Part shown: positions 52,444 to 64,000 of the stretch, piece by piece
Numbering within the stretch: the first letter of the stretch is position 1
How the letters are laid out: every line of letters starts with the position of its first letter
Origin: Setaria digitata
Taxonomy: Eukaryota; Nematoda; Chromadorea; Rhabditida; Setariidae
NCBI GenBank assembly: GCA_003640385.1
Contig: RCAB01000270.1
Location: 23,339 to 87,338 of the forward strand
DNA: 64,000 bases
Direction of reading: 5' to 3'
Notes under the pieces: model-generated
The model's database searches: none
Seen by the model: only the letters and a program-made list of their open reading frames with translations
What the model was told of the DNA's origin: nothing
Translations under genes and position numbers: made by a program

Positions 52444-52444
52444 G

Positions 52445-52490
<46 letters not shown>

Positions 52491-52531
52491 CATATCTCCT
52501 GTTAATATATATATAATAACAGGAGATATGT
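52444..52531. repeat. AT-rich palindrome and 15-bp perfect hairpin
   Basis: GTTCAT(AT)nATGAAC at 52444-52491 is a palindrome. It overlaps a second inverted repeat whose arms (ACATATCTCCTGTTA at 52490-52504 and TAACAGGAGATATGT at 52517-52531) are perfectly complementary around a 12-nt AT loop. Confidence 0.9.
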
Positions 52532-52715
52532 ATGCTTTAACTTATTTGATCTGATTAGCATACACTTTAAGTCTTTTTGCAGGCTGTTTTTAATAGCTGA
52601 ATTAATTGATTAACTAATCAGTGGCGATAGGTTTTTATTGATTTATTCGTTTCTTTTTTTTTTTAAATTAAAATTTTAGAATGATTGAAATTCTGCAGCA
52701 GTTTCAGTAGTTGTT

Positions 52716-52822
52716 TTATTATACTCCAGGAATAAAGCAAGTTTCCAAATGAAGCTGCCCTTGTTGCTCATAAAATCTTTTGCAGCAAGTTTGTTGTCTT
52801 TTTTTTTCTTTTCACTTTCGCA
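52716..52822 (+). pseudogene. Decayed duplicate of sma-9 zinc-finger exon 6
   Basis: From 52739 the sequence aligns to 42934 onward in sma-9 exon 6, with about 83 percent identity over 60 nt, including AAGTTTCCAAATGA, CTTGTTGCTCA and TGCAGCAAGTT and continuing into the T-rich intron start. The matching frame reads KFPNEAALVAHKIFCSK against [17 protein letters not shown] in the gene. The two upstream zinc cysteines are absent and a TAA lies just 5' in that frame, so this copy cannot form the finger. It may be a remnant of a partial tandem duplication. Confidence 0.7.
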
Positions 52823-55800
52823 AATTTTATGACTTGTTTATCCATTAATCATTGTTTATTCTTCGTCTATGAGGCATTCTTAATTGTCCTTCATTTTTAT
52901 TCAATTCAAATATTTTTTACTGTATCTCTCTCTCCCACATACCCATCGGTGCGCAATACTATAATGGTGAATGCCGTTAGAAAGCATTTCTAACATATCT
53001 CGCAGGACACATTACTTGTTCCTGACTTGTTCCTGTCATTCTCATATATCTCAAAAAGCTTAATAATCGGAAACATTCAATATGCAAATATGCTTCAGGT
53101 TATTAAAGTTAGCTGACTGATTTGTCAGTGAAAATGTGATATACTGACTTTTCTTTGACTTAAGTAATGGAATAGGAGAAAGTTGCAGTACTTCTGGTAA
53201 CTGTTCTGTTAAACATGCAGAAGTAAAACAAGCACTGTGAGCATTGTTACCTTTTTTTTCCGGAAGTGCCACATTTATAAATTTTTTCATTATTTAATTT
53301 TAATTATTGTTTGCTTGGATATCATATTCCTGATAAGAAATTGTTGTACATTTCTGGCGATCGCTAGTAATTCATTTATTTACGTTTAAATGCTCATTTT
53401 CATATTACGCGTTTTCATTTGCCGGTGTTTTTCCCTGTTCCACTTTTTTGCTTTGTGTATTCTGTGAAATTCTCAAATTTATATAAGTAATTTAAATATA
53501 AGAACTTTTTTTGATCTCCGGATGCTTCTCATCATTTTGGAGCTTGACGTACATTGGCATATGAGAAATGTCTTTTCAAATTTGAGTAAAAAAAAAAAAA
53601 AAACATCCTCACAAATGCTCAGAATATTTTTAAAATTAGACGCTTTTAACAAAATTAATATTCAGAAAATGGTGCTTCATATTTGGATGAGTAAGAATTC
53701 TTCCTTTTTTTATCCTTTTGATTGTTTTCCATAACTCCGACAGCTTATTATGCATTATAGGAAATGCATCAAGAGTAAAACTTTCCGTAAACACACATTA
53801 ATTGTCCCAGTTCTGAACCAAATCGATTGACATAAGTGTTCTTTAAATTTTGAAATTTCTATGACAAGTCATTCACGTCCTAATAAAAGATCAGTCAATA
53901 TTTTGATTGCTAATATTTCTGGTTGCTTTAAAAAATTAGGAAATGTTCATGAATGATTATGTGACTAATTTCAGTTCATAATTGGAACTTCTTGCATAAC
54001 GCTTTGTTCATATTGAGACTAAACATTTCTGCTTGATGAATTCGGAATTGTTTTCCAGTAGTTCTCTCTTCTCATAAGTAGTATGAGACGAGGTACCAGG
54101 AAAAGAAGTGGGAAGTAATTAATGAATTTTCTCACAAGTAATGTGATCTCACAAGTAATGTACTGTAATAATTAATACCCATGCAGCACTTCAATATTAA
54201 TTTTGAAAAATATTTGAAATATAATTGAGAAAGGAGACCATGTGCTTGCTAGATTTAATCATTTTTTATTTTATTTTTTGGAATATCTGTTATATTTATA
54301 TACATATATATACCGACCATTGTCTATGTACTTTATTGATCAGTTGTTCCAGTTGAAATGTTAATAATGATTAAAACTACGGATGTGCAGTGGACAACAA
54401 AGCATGGTAGGTACGTAGTAATTTATGAATATCCGTTAATTAGTTTTCTTTTAAAAAGTTTTAATCAACTGTTCTGACAATTACCAAAAAAATTCATTCC
54501 GTGCAAATATCAGGTAAATTATTTAGATATTATCAAGGTAAAAGCAAAGTTACATGGCGATCTCTTCGAACACCTGCAACATTTCGATGAGACGAGGACC
54601 TGTGAGAAAATTGGAACCACTGATTGGGGTAATTGGCAAAATAAGTCAGAGAACCTGTCCTTTCTCCAACAGTGGTAGTGAGTGTCATAGGTGCAATATG
54701 CTAGGAAAATTCTAGGAAGTCTTGGAGGGAGATTTGTCACATCTATGTGGTAATATCAGAAAAGCCCTTAAAAGAGCAAGTTTTGTTTGAAATTTCGGCA
54801 AGCTAAAATAAAATTTTTAAAATGTACAAAATATATATATATATATATATAAAAGTAAAATCTACATTTCTTTCTCTGGAGGCTGTCTTTTCATAGCTCT
54901 CAAATTAATTTCATGCTGCGTCATCTATTTTTATCAAGCTGTGAGTACGTCAGAACTGAACAGTTTCAAATTTTCCAATCGACTAGTTGATTTAATTTTT
55001 TTTTCCGGAAAAGCTTATTGAAATCGTCTCTTCAGTGTTATTTGAATTATTTTTCACTTCAAACACTCAAATTCAAATTCTGCCGTGAAAATTTTCATTT
55101 CCCATCAAAATAATAGTCTATTGACTTGGACCAGAAAGCTTCAGCACCTCGAGAAAAGTAGCCAAGAAACTGAACATTCCCAAGCAATTTACGAAATACT
55201 TCGGTATGTTGAATGAATATCCGGGCTATAGCTATCTATGGTCCTGAATTTTATGATTAGACTGTATTTTGTTCCTTAAATGATACAATTCAATTGAATA
55301 TCCCATATAAAATAGGGATATCTTTTTTTTTTCCAGCCATTTTTCATCAATGGAAATCTAGAGTGATCTCTGTAATATGAGAACTCACTAATTAAACCAA
55401 TAATTTTAATGAATTTATCACGTGCGTGAAGTAACAATCAGTCAAAATTAACCGTGGTAAGAAGTTATGTAATTTATCCAAAATACATTGACTGAATTTT
55501 ACATATTTGAAATGAAATTTAGGACAAGGAATCCTCCTGTCACATCGGCACAGGTGAGTGATTTATTAATCATTTATCTATATTGCTTAATCAATTTCTT
55601 TGCTCCATAGTAATCATTGTCTAAGTGGAATTAATCAATCTTTTACAATTTTACTTAGTAAAATGATCTGTTAACGCTGGTTACTAATATTTTTATAGCA
55701 ACATTGTGGGGAAAAAAGAAATTCCTTCTATTCACAATTAATTAGAGTACTACCTGTTACTAATTAAGAGAATTTTTTTGGGCAATAACAATTCATTCAA

Positions 55801-56639
55801 TTGATCTGTTTCGTAATCTTCTTTGAAAATAAAAATTATTGTATGACAAATAAAACGGATCGATAAATCTGTAACTTCATTTAAAAGGAAAGACATTTTA
55901 ATAAAATGTTAATGTTTTTGCAAAAAAAAGAAGAAGAGAAATAATTCGCCTTATCATTTAGATCAGAAAATGAATTCGACGTTAATCTTTACTTAGCAAA
56001 TATAAATGCTAACCCGATAAGTAAATAAGGCATAGCTTATCGAATAAGCTGAGAGATGTAGGATATTTGAATGCAAGCATAATAATGTTCAGCTGAGAAG
56101 GATAAAAATTCAAAAATGAAACTGCTGTCGGAATTAGTGCTAGCATCTTTGTTCTCGACAGAGTTGCATTCTTGAAAGATATGATAAGACATTAAGGCTA
56201 CCAGTCTGCTTAATTATTTCGAAAAAAAGAAAATAATATTCTTTCTTCAATTTTGAAATCTTTAGACAGCTGCATAAAATATTCGACTACTTACTACTAC
56301 TACTACATATCAAGTCAGTCCACTTATCATCATATTTATCATCTTAAGTAATAGATGAATAAATGCACTATGAGAGTAATGTGAAGGATAGTAGTATCGC
56401 TTAATAGCTTTGATATTTCAATTATCAAAATTTTTCCAACAAAATTTTTGAAGGATAATGAAAAATCATAAAAGCAAAAAAAAGGCTTAGTGAAAACAGA
56501 CAAACACCAAATAGTTCGGTAATTGAAATAATCTAAGCTATTTCAGGTTCAAGTTTAATTAGTCATAACAATTACAGTAATGAGCGGGAAGAAGAATATT
56601 ATTTAGCTTCTAGAGCACTGATCGAATTTTTTTTTTTTT

Positions 56640-56645
56640 TTTATT
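56640..56645 (-). terminator. Polyadenylation signal candidate for the acyltransferase gene
   Basis: AATAAA on the minus strand, 277 nt downstream of the stop, immediately followed by a run of about 16 A on that strand. The genomic A-run makes it a possible internal-priming site in cDNA libraries. Confidence 0.35.
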
Positions 56646-56921
56646 GATGTTGGCCCAACTGATGACGTACGTACGGTTGGTTACATTTTTGAGGCTCTTT
56701 CGACAGACACTCTCGCTGTAAAAAGATGACGATTAGCAGGCATAAGCAAGACAGTATCCTCTAGGCTAGAAAGAAGGTCACTTCATATTGGCATTCCTGC
56801 TCTTATTAGTACTCTTAGCTACCGAATTCAGTAATTAAACTAGTAATTATTGTGATTAAATAGCTTGTAGTAAGAAAATTTGAACAAAAAAAAGGAGTAT
56901 AATGTTTGGAAAAAAGAATTT

Positions 56922-59681
56922 TTAAAAGATATCCAACAAAGCAAACAATATAACAACAAAACAGCGGTAAATTAGACCAGCAACTGGCTTTAACCATATG
57001 GAATAATGAAGATAAAATAGAAAGAGCCAAAATCCTTCAACAAACAGACAACTGGACATTGAAGTACGTATCATCACTGGATGACACTGTGAATCCATCG
57101 GGAATACGCCACTCTTGTAGTACTTCTCCAGTAACTCATCCTTAAAGAGTGTACCATCGAAATTGGAGATCCCAGAAAAAACAGTGACAAAAGTAGCGCT
57201 GTGATAATTGCGCTTATTATTACTCCAAATTATCAGATATCTTCGAGTATAAATGATTTTATTTACTTGTAGAAATAGATATCTAACTTACTTTTTCCTC
57301 ATAAATTCGGTATAACCAACCTCGCAAAATATTTTCATCTTTCCATTCAGACTTTACTTCGTAAATCTGTAACTTCATAAATTCATTCAAATATTAACAA
57401 AAATTAATAAATAATTAGTTGCCAAAAAAAAAAAAAATCGTTGAATGAATAATTCAAGTAGCTCAACAACCGAAATTCTTAAAAATTATCAATAAATTAT
57501 ATTAAGCAGCTAAATAGTTTTGCTAAGTTATAAGAATGGATTTAGCTTTCTAACGGTAACTAAGCTAACAAGCCCAGTTTCTCTCTCTGAGTCCTAATTT
57601 AATGAAACGAGAAACAACATATTTCAAGCTTCAAGATTTCTCTGTATCTATTGTACATTATATATATATATGTAACCGCATAACTTGTATTCAAACCATT
57701 CGAAAAATTCCATGAAAAGTGTAGCTGACAAAATAAATTACATTTGAATTGTTTGAAAAGTTCCGGAAAAAAATGAAGGTCGGAAACTAAAATACTAAAA
57801 AAATTTACTTTATAATGAATTGCAACATTTGGAATTCCGTTCGGTAACTCGCCAAGTAACCAACTACCAATACTCGGTACATCACCGTTTTGATACCCCA
57901 GAGTACAGTCCACTATGTATTCCAGGGAATTCTCGGTATCCCCGTTATTTCCTGAAGGAAGATTAAGTAAGAAAAATGAGCTCATATCGGGAGAGAGTAG
58001 AGAAAGAGCAAGTGAAAATCAGCCCAATTTCATGAAGTTACCGTAATTATCAGTGGCTGTTACTTCGATTGCAGCGTGCGCTGCGCCACTACGTGGTAAT
58101 GCGCAATGCCGATATATCTTATAGCCTTCACGGGCTGCATATCGAGCATTACTCTCCTTAATTCGATATAGTCTTGCACCTGTAATAAAAACCCCCATGT
58201 TACGTAGCTTAAATTTCACGTTTCTTACTTCATAAGACGTGTAAAACAAAGTATCTCAAACATTTGTTCTGTCAGGATTAACTTAACATTTTCCGAAAGC
58301 ATCAATTATAAGTAAGCGGCATAGAAGACGAAAAACTTACCTCACCTACAGAAAACCGATTCTTGAGAATCTAAGAATCTGATTTTTTTTTTTTTTTTTC
58401 AACTAAATTCTTTTCTCCGAACATAGAACTGAACAAAAATCAGTGATCACGACAGAAATTTAATTTGCTAAATTGTAGAAGCCTGGAAGAAATAGTAATA
58501 GTGCAGCACACGATTACCCTCCGGGTACATAATAATCCATCGATGGTCGTATTTCCAATAATTCCTTTTCAAATGTATTTTAAAATCCTCAATCATCTGG
58601 TTTCGCTTTGCAGCACCACCGTCAACGAAATAATTGCCATGAATAATCCACATTACTCCCAGTGGTGTCATTTTCCATATATTATATATTACCCAAAGAT
58701 ACTGAATAAAATAATTTTATTAAAATTTAGAAAAAATCTTGTGATAATATTTGGAAACTTTTTCGATTTCCACTGAGAGGAAATCAAATTAATGATGCAA
58801 AAAAGTTTAGTTTTAGAAAATTTTAAACTTTTGGTCGCACCTTCTCAACAATACTTCCTTTGTTTCGTAAAGCTGCCATAATCACGAAATGATCAGCAAG
58901 ACCCAGATGATTAGCAAGAAATAAGACCCGTTTTTCTGACAGCTACAAAATTATAATGTATGGGACATGCAAAGCTTCATGTCTTTTCCAATCATTAAAT
59001 TTAATTAAAATTGCCAACTAATTACTTTGCATTAAGCTAATCATCTCTACAAATAGAAACAGCAAACCTCTTTCGTTTTCTTTTTTTTTGAAAACAAATT
59101 ATGTTTGCTGCAAAACATACGACAAAAATGATTAAGACGACAAGAACACGTAGACATATAAAGCCGAAAAGTGTACGAATCTAACATTTAGAGCCGAAAA
59201 ATGCATGAATATAAAAAAGAAAAGATAAGAAACCTTTGAAATATCATCGCCATATTCCGTAATATTAACACCTGCAATTTGCACAGCTGAACTCCAATGA
59301 TCGTTTACCATACGACATAGCTTATGATCAAGCCAATTAAACCATGAAACGCTGGAAAGCTTACCTAATATGAACTGGACAGCTAAGAATAATCATTATG
59401 ATAGAGTCTAAACCTGTTATCAGTACCATGAAAAGATGATTGGAACATACTAACCTGATACAAAGAGCAGGTATCATAACGGTAAGAAATGTTGCAGCAA
59501 TAATACCGGGAACAATAAAAACAGTCATTATAATCCAGTAGAGAGCACCAATTAGAGCAATAATTTTCCTTACATCTAATGAGCTGATCATCACCTTGCT
59601 TAGGAAGCCATCTTCAGCTGTAACCGTCGCTCCGTCTAGGCCAACTTGGCTGTCACCCGTCCGTAACATATTCCGTATCAT
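56922..59681 (-). CDS. LPGAT1: LPGAT1-type lysophospholipid acyltransferase
   Basis: Predicted ER-membrane acyl-CoA:lysophospholipid acyltransferase of the PlsC family. Exons (complement): 59681-59455, 59351-59234, 58942-58841, 58701-58512, 58179-58042, 57951-57809, 57366-57292, 57140-56922; 403 residues (human LPGAT1 370). An N-terminal hydrophobic region lies near 40-75. Motif I is NHLGLAD with catalytic His127 and Asp132. The acceptor-binding motif is YPEGN near 208-212, followed by RLYRIKESNARYAAREGYKI and RHCALPRSGAAHAAIE, typical of the LPGAT/LCLAT branch. The C-terminal part (YIVDCTLGYQNGD, GWLYRIYEEKDELLEKYYKS, GVFP) matches LPGAT1 rather than AGPAT. A final hydrophobic stretch near 365-400 suggests a second membrane anchor. 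At exon 2 the nearest AG would give a stop; the third AG (GCTTTCCAG) keeps the frame. Confidence 0.93.
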
Positions 59682-59793
59682 TTATTATATTGATCAATCA
59701 GTTATTAACCAATCAAGCGGATATCATTTCTACCGATTAGCCAATATCAATCTGCGTCAAATCACAAATACTTCTTTTCCCAATTATCTATTA

Positions 59794-59812
59794 TACACGT
59801 GTTTCACGTGTA
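59794..59812. promoter_or_regulatory. Paired E-boxes in inverted repeat upstream of LPGAT1
   Basis: Two CACGTG sites (59796-59801 and 59805-59810) form the perfect inverted repeat TACACGTG-TTT-CACGTGTA, about 115 nt upstream of the start codon. It is a candidate bHLH-zip site. Confidence 0.5.
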
Positions 59813-61325
59813 ATCAGCGTAAATATAGAAGGTTTACTATGGCCAATTTAACGTACCGTTACGTCACTATAGTCGACCTGTGTAGTTTTCGCCTTTTTCA
59901 AATCTGTATACGTGTCTTGCGTGTAGCAAGAGTAACCACAAAAGGTGCATTACGCCAACTTAACATCACGTCATTCTGCCCTACAGAAAATATCGCACTA
60001 TCATACGAAATCCACAACATCGATAGTTGTTTCTTTCATTTTTTTCCCTGACACTATTAGCATTTCATGTTAGAGATTCTTCTACTTACTCTACTACTCG
60101 CTTCTCCATCAATTTACTATTCGGCTGATCTGCCGAAAAGTCTTACCGATCAAAATTTACCAAAGTGTTAAATCAAACAAACATAAATTCATTTTAAAGA
60201 AAAAACTGATGCAATTACAGCGAACGGCACGACACTGACTGTGTTTCTTATTGAAGTACAAATCAAGGTCAATGGGTTCCTTTCTTTTAGTACTTGAAAA
60301 AATAAAATTGTAGCACAATCTCTTATCAGGAGTGCACTGACAGGCATTGATCGACTGATAATATACAACATTATTAACAGAGTGATAAACTGACTAGTAG
60401 CAAAAAATATATGATCAATCAATAACTTCAGTAATGATCACTGAAAAGATCTGATTAATTTTCAGCGTCATATCATGTCATATGATTGAAAAAGACAACA
60501 ATGGAATAGTAGTGCACACCTGTCCTCTTTTACATACAGGTATATAAACAGCATTGATGAAATGATTTTTGTAAGGAGGCCTTTTTTTTTCCCCTTCAGG
60601 TTTACTCTTCAATTAAACAATTAATTAACACTGATAATTCCAACCCTAGTTGATGTAAAATATTTCACTTTATCTTGAAATGTTGAGTATGACTGCACTC
60701 CACTAGATGTATGTTACCGAACAGATTTTACATATTTGTTTGGCTAGAGGAGATTTCTCAAAAACTGATGAATAAATTGAATAATGTAATTTCTTTTTGA
60801 TTTAATTAAAACTATTTTAAATCAAAGAAATTTTAGTTTAAAAAAAAAAAAGAACGAAAGACATTAATTTCCTACTCTTTCAAAATGTTCCTTAATTTTT
60901 ATTCTTAATATATGATATGACATTATAACACAGTATTAGTTATTACTGGATATCAAGAAAGTGATAAGATAAGACTGGAAGAAAATGGAAGAATATCATC
61001 ATAGCATCGAGAATGGAACCTGGAATGACATTTCTTCTTCGTCATTGCAGTATTATCGATCTTGCTACTATCTTCTCCTCATCATTTACTTCCTTATTTA
61101 CCAATTAGAATCAATAATAATAATGATAAATCGTTGTACTGCACAGATATTACTCCAAATTCTCATTCTCGATAATCCTTCCTCAGTTATAAAAGTCAAA
61201 AAGGGAGAGAGACAGAGATCACAAACATTTTAGACTGCAAATGATGATTACTTATCAGTGATAACGTGAAAATAAATAATTGAATTATTGCAAGTTATTT
61301 CAGTGATCTCCTTTTATAACTTTTC

Positions 61326-61340
61326 TTTTTTTTTTTTTTT

Positions 61341-61371
<31 letters not shown>

Positions 61372-61383
61372 GGNGGGGGGGGG
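61326..61383. repeat. Poly-T then poly-G homopolymer with an N
   Basis: About 25 T followed by about 33 G with an ambiguous base at 61374. Such a G run is exceptional in this AT-rich genome and probably reflects sequencing or assembly trouble at a homopolymer. Confidence 0.85.
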
Positions 61384-61629
61384 AGAGAGGATTTGGGCAT
61401 TTCTTTCTTTTACGCTTTTCTTTATTGTAGATGAAAATGAGATGAATTGATAATTTTGAAATTAATTTTAAAAGAAAAGTGTTATCAAGAAGTAAATAAT
61501 CACTTCGCTAGTTCAGATCTTTTTAGTGTACTCAAATTTTAAACATTTCTTTCTTCAAGTTTACAGAAAAGTTAACTTTTTTCAACTGCTCCATAACACT
61601 GATGGCAATTTAATTTCTTCCCTTTCAAT

Positions 61630-61676
61630 TACTCACTCACTCTCTCTCTCTCTTTCTCTGTCTCTCTCTCTCTCCC
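61630..61676. repeat. (TC)n microsatellite
   Basis: Near-perfect CT dinucleotide run, with a few TTTC and TGTC interruptions. Confidence 0.9.
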
Positions 61677-64000
61677 TTGAAAAGTACAGAGGAAAAGAAG
61701 AGAAAAAAAAGCAAACGCAAAAGCAGCTTCAGCAACTAATCAATTACATCGTGGTGACTTGATTTGAATTAATGTGGCAGCTAGACCGTTCACAGAGCTA
61801 GGGTAAAATCACTGGGCCGAGGAACGGATGCTGATTGATCGGGCCAAGAGTGGAGTTTCTGGCCAGCCAATGAGTTCTAGCAATTTCTTCCGCATTTAAT
61901 AGGCGAATCAGTTAACAGTGACGTTTTAACATGGCGAAACGACTAGAATCGATCGGTTCTTTCAGCAAATGCCAAAAGGACTCAATGCTACAACGCAACA
62001 ACTAACATTCCATCAGGCGGCACGTTTATTCCTCCCAAATCACTGGTAAATACCGGGAAAATGCAATCAGTAGCAAGTCATTTCCTTGCTTCTATTTCAG
62101 TGCTACATTTGGCATCAGTCGGTCAGAATCACTGATTGCTAGATTATGCAAGGCAATGTAATTACCGAAATCATTAATTATACAGTGTTAATACCGGAAG
62201 TGGTCCATTCATCAATTTCTTGGTTTTGTTTTATTCAGCTTAATTATTTGCAGTCTATAGACCACTTGCTAGTGAAACAGTGATTAGACTCACCTGAACA
62301 AGTATAGAATGTAAATATCGTTGGCCTAATCGATTTTCAGCAATCGGAAAATATTATATGGGCTAGTCCAGCGTGCCCTAGATGCTTCTTCCGAGAATGC
62401 CTTCGACGGAGGATGGTTTGCTGGTCAGAGTGTAAAATCCTAATTCGTTTTATTGCAGTCTAATCAGATAGTCATAAAAGTTTTTTTTTTTTGATGCGAA
62501 CAGAAGAAGATGTTCGGTTGAACATTTCGGCGAAGAAAGTTTTGTTTCAAAAAGTTGTTTTAATGAGGAAAAGGAAGGATCAGAACAGTTGGCTATTTGA
62601 TGCCCCTAAGCACACATTTAAACAAATAGAAAATATTTCATTTATCCTTCCCTTTTGTTTACGAAAATATTTGCAAAAAAAAAAAATCTCATCTCTTAAA
62701 AAGCGTTTAGATATTACTAATGTTGTGTTCGAGATATTTTAGCTTGGCATCATTTCGATTACTGATAATAATATTACCGGAAAAAAAAGGTGATGTAAAA
62801 ACGGAATTTAGATTTAATTCTCGGAAGATTTTGATGAATGATTATATCCAAGTGTGCTGGCCCTTTTCGGCTTGTCTAAAGTGTTGTTGTCCTTTTGGAC
62901 CAAGCTTGGCCACTTTCTTTTTGTCACAGTTCATGTCGCTGCATTAAGCAAAAGTTGTTGCAGTACTGAACTTCTCTCTAAACTTTCCAAAATATTCGAT
63001 GAGAGAGTATAATTAAAATTTTTAAGTAATTAAATTTGAGAAAAGCCGATAGGACTTTCCTATCGTAACAGCATCAATAAATATTGTTTAATCGGGAAAT
63101 TTGCTACATTATATATTTTGAACGACTATTAAATGTGAAGAAGAAAATGATGGAGAAGATAATCATTATCATGCGAAGATTAGTAGTAAGGAACGAAAAA
63201 GTGGTTGTTGTTTGCCAAACTTTTAAAGACAGTTGGCAGATTTTCGAACAGCATATGAGATGAAAGAGATGGATGGATGCCCTGCTTCAACAAGTCATTA
63301 TTAATTATTCAAGAGAAGAAGCAAACAGAACTGGAGAAGTACGGAAGTGGTTGTGGTCGATGGACAGATGACCTGAAGGTGTGCATTCTATCGAACAGAT
63401 TAAGTAGCAGAGAACGGAAAAAAGTAGAAATGATGACTGAAAAAACGAAAGTTATGAGCAATGTTTGTTGCACTACCGAATCCGAATGTTGAAATAAGAT
63501 AACTAGCAATCTTGCATGAAATCAAAATGGAAAGACGAGATGAGGAACGAAATTTGAAATGAAAGACAGAAATTGAACAAAACTTCGACGAGAATGGATC
63601 CATACGAACCATCAAAGTTTCAAAGTGCAGAAGAAGGAAATATGAGACAAGTGCGGGGACAGTGTTCTAAAGACATTCATCATTCCAGAAACTGAGTTGT
63701 CCTGAGAGCAATGCAGTGATACCACCCCTTACTGGTTGGAAAGGAAGCATTTACACGTACGTTTACGTGTTAGCACCATGAAGGAAGGGCAGCAGGACGA
63801 CGTGCTCCGTGATGCACTTCATTTATGACGAAAGAAGAGACACGGTGGAGCGGGAAGAGGCGACGCGAGGATGCGGGAGGCGGGGGTGCGGGCTGAGGGA
63901 AGACGGAGAAATAGAAGTAAGCTGTACGGGATGTTTTGCAATATCTGAATGATTGTAGAATGATTTGGCGAATTCGAGACTGATAGGAGAGGGACTAGAC

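Larger units (their letters stand above)
52135..56921. other. Intergenic region downstream of sma-9 and of the acyltransferase
   Basis: Contains the 3' flanks of two convergent genes, a palindromic AT repeat, a 15-bp hairpin, a decayed copy of a sma-9 exon and a possible second relic near 54.6 kb. Otherwise AT-rich, with no supported gene. Confidence 0.45.
59682..64000. other. Upstream flank of the acyltransferase and unassigned right end
   Basis: Contains the acyltransferase promoter, then AT-rich sequence with a T/G homopolymer zone, a TC microsatellite and, from about 63.6 kb, GC-richer sequence that may belong to a gene beyond the window. Frames such as 60985-61233, 62491-62742 and 63277-63492 lack domains or splice partners and are not called. 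Confidence 0.4.

Noticed and set aside
56815..57030. 71-codon minus frame over the acyltransferase last exon
   Set aside because: It is a different frame of the same strand. The frame continuing the LPGAT1 exon chain (57140-56922) gives the conserved C-terminus.
61921..62010. Short frame starting ATGGCGAAACGACTAG near 61931
   Set aside because: Only 24 codons, no downstream donor that extends it in frame, no domain. Could be a small leader ORF, but unsupported.

Overview
The window is animal nuclear DNA, most likely from a spirurid or filarial-type (clade III) nematode. It is AT-rich. Genes are split into many small exons by GT-AG introns with T-rich acceptors, several start codons sit 2-30 nt after a splice-acceptor-like AG as expected for spliced-leader addition, and the recognisable proteins include a Schnurri/SMA-9 homologue and PAN-domain cuticle-type secreted proteins. 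I see no bacterial operons, phage, CRISPR array, intact rRNA or tRNA gene, or intact transposon.

Layout. (1) 490-1960, minus: small dual-specificity phosphatase, 3 exons. (2) 3933-5105, plus: PPIL3-type cyclophilin, 4 exons. (3) 5110-6382, plus: mitochondrial ribosomal silencing factor (RsfS/MALSU1), 3 exons, starting only 4 nt after the PPIL3 stop, so the two look like an unusually tight dicistronic unit. (4) 12181-15793, plus: Shaw/Kv3-class voltage-gated potassium channel, 10 exons. (5) 16319-18699, minus: 102-residue MARVEL-like membrane protein, 4 exons. (6) 20854-24199, minus: secreted protein with PAN/apple domains, 8 exons. (7) 40324-52134, plus: large glutamine-rich zinc-finger protein, the Schnurri/SMA-9 cofactor of BMP signalling, 26 exons and about 1681 residues. 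(8) 56922-59681, minus: LPGAT1-type lysophospholipid acyltransferase, 8 exons.

All exon chains were assembled by eye. Each keeps one reading frame through every junction and ends in frame, which is the main support for the models. The gene-poor stretches (6.4-12.2, 24.2-40.3, 52.1-56.9 and 59.7-64 kb) hold simple repeats, a GC-richer island at about 30.6-35.6 kb that may be promoter or 5' leader of the sma-9 gene, a decayed copy of a sma-9 zinc-finger exon at 52.7 kb, and two single-N assembly joins (39417 and 61374).

The genes do not form one pathway. The set mixes housekeeping functions (RNA-associated cyclophilin, mitoribosome assembly, phospholipid remodelling) with signalling, excitability and extracellular matrix functions. 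The most interesting points are the PPIL3/MALSU1 junction, the relic zinc-finger exon, the shifted S4 charge in the potassium channel, and two small minus-strand genes (5 and 6) built from short exons that simple ORF calling misses.
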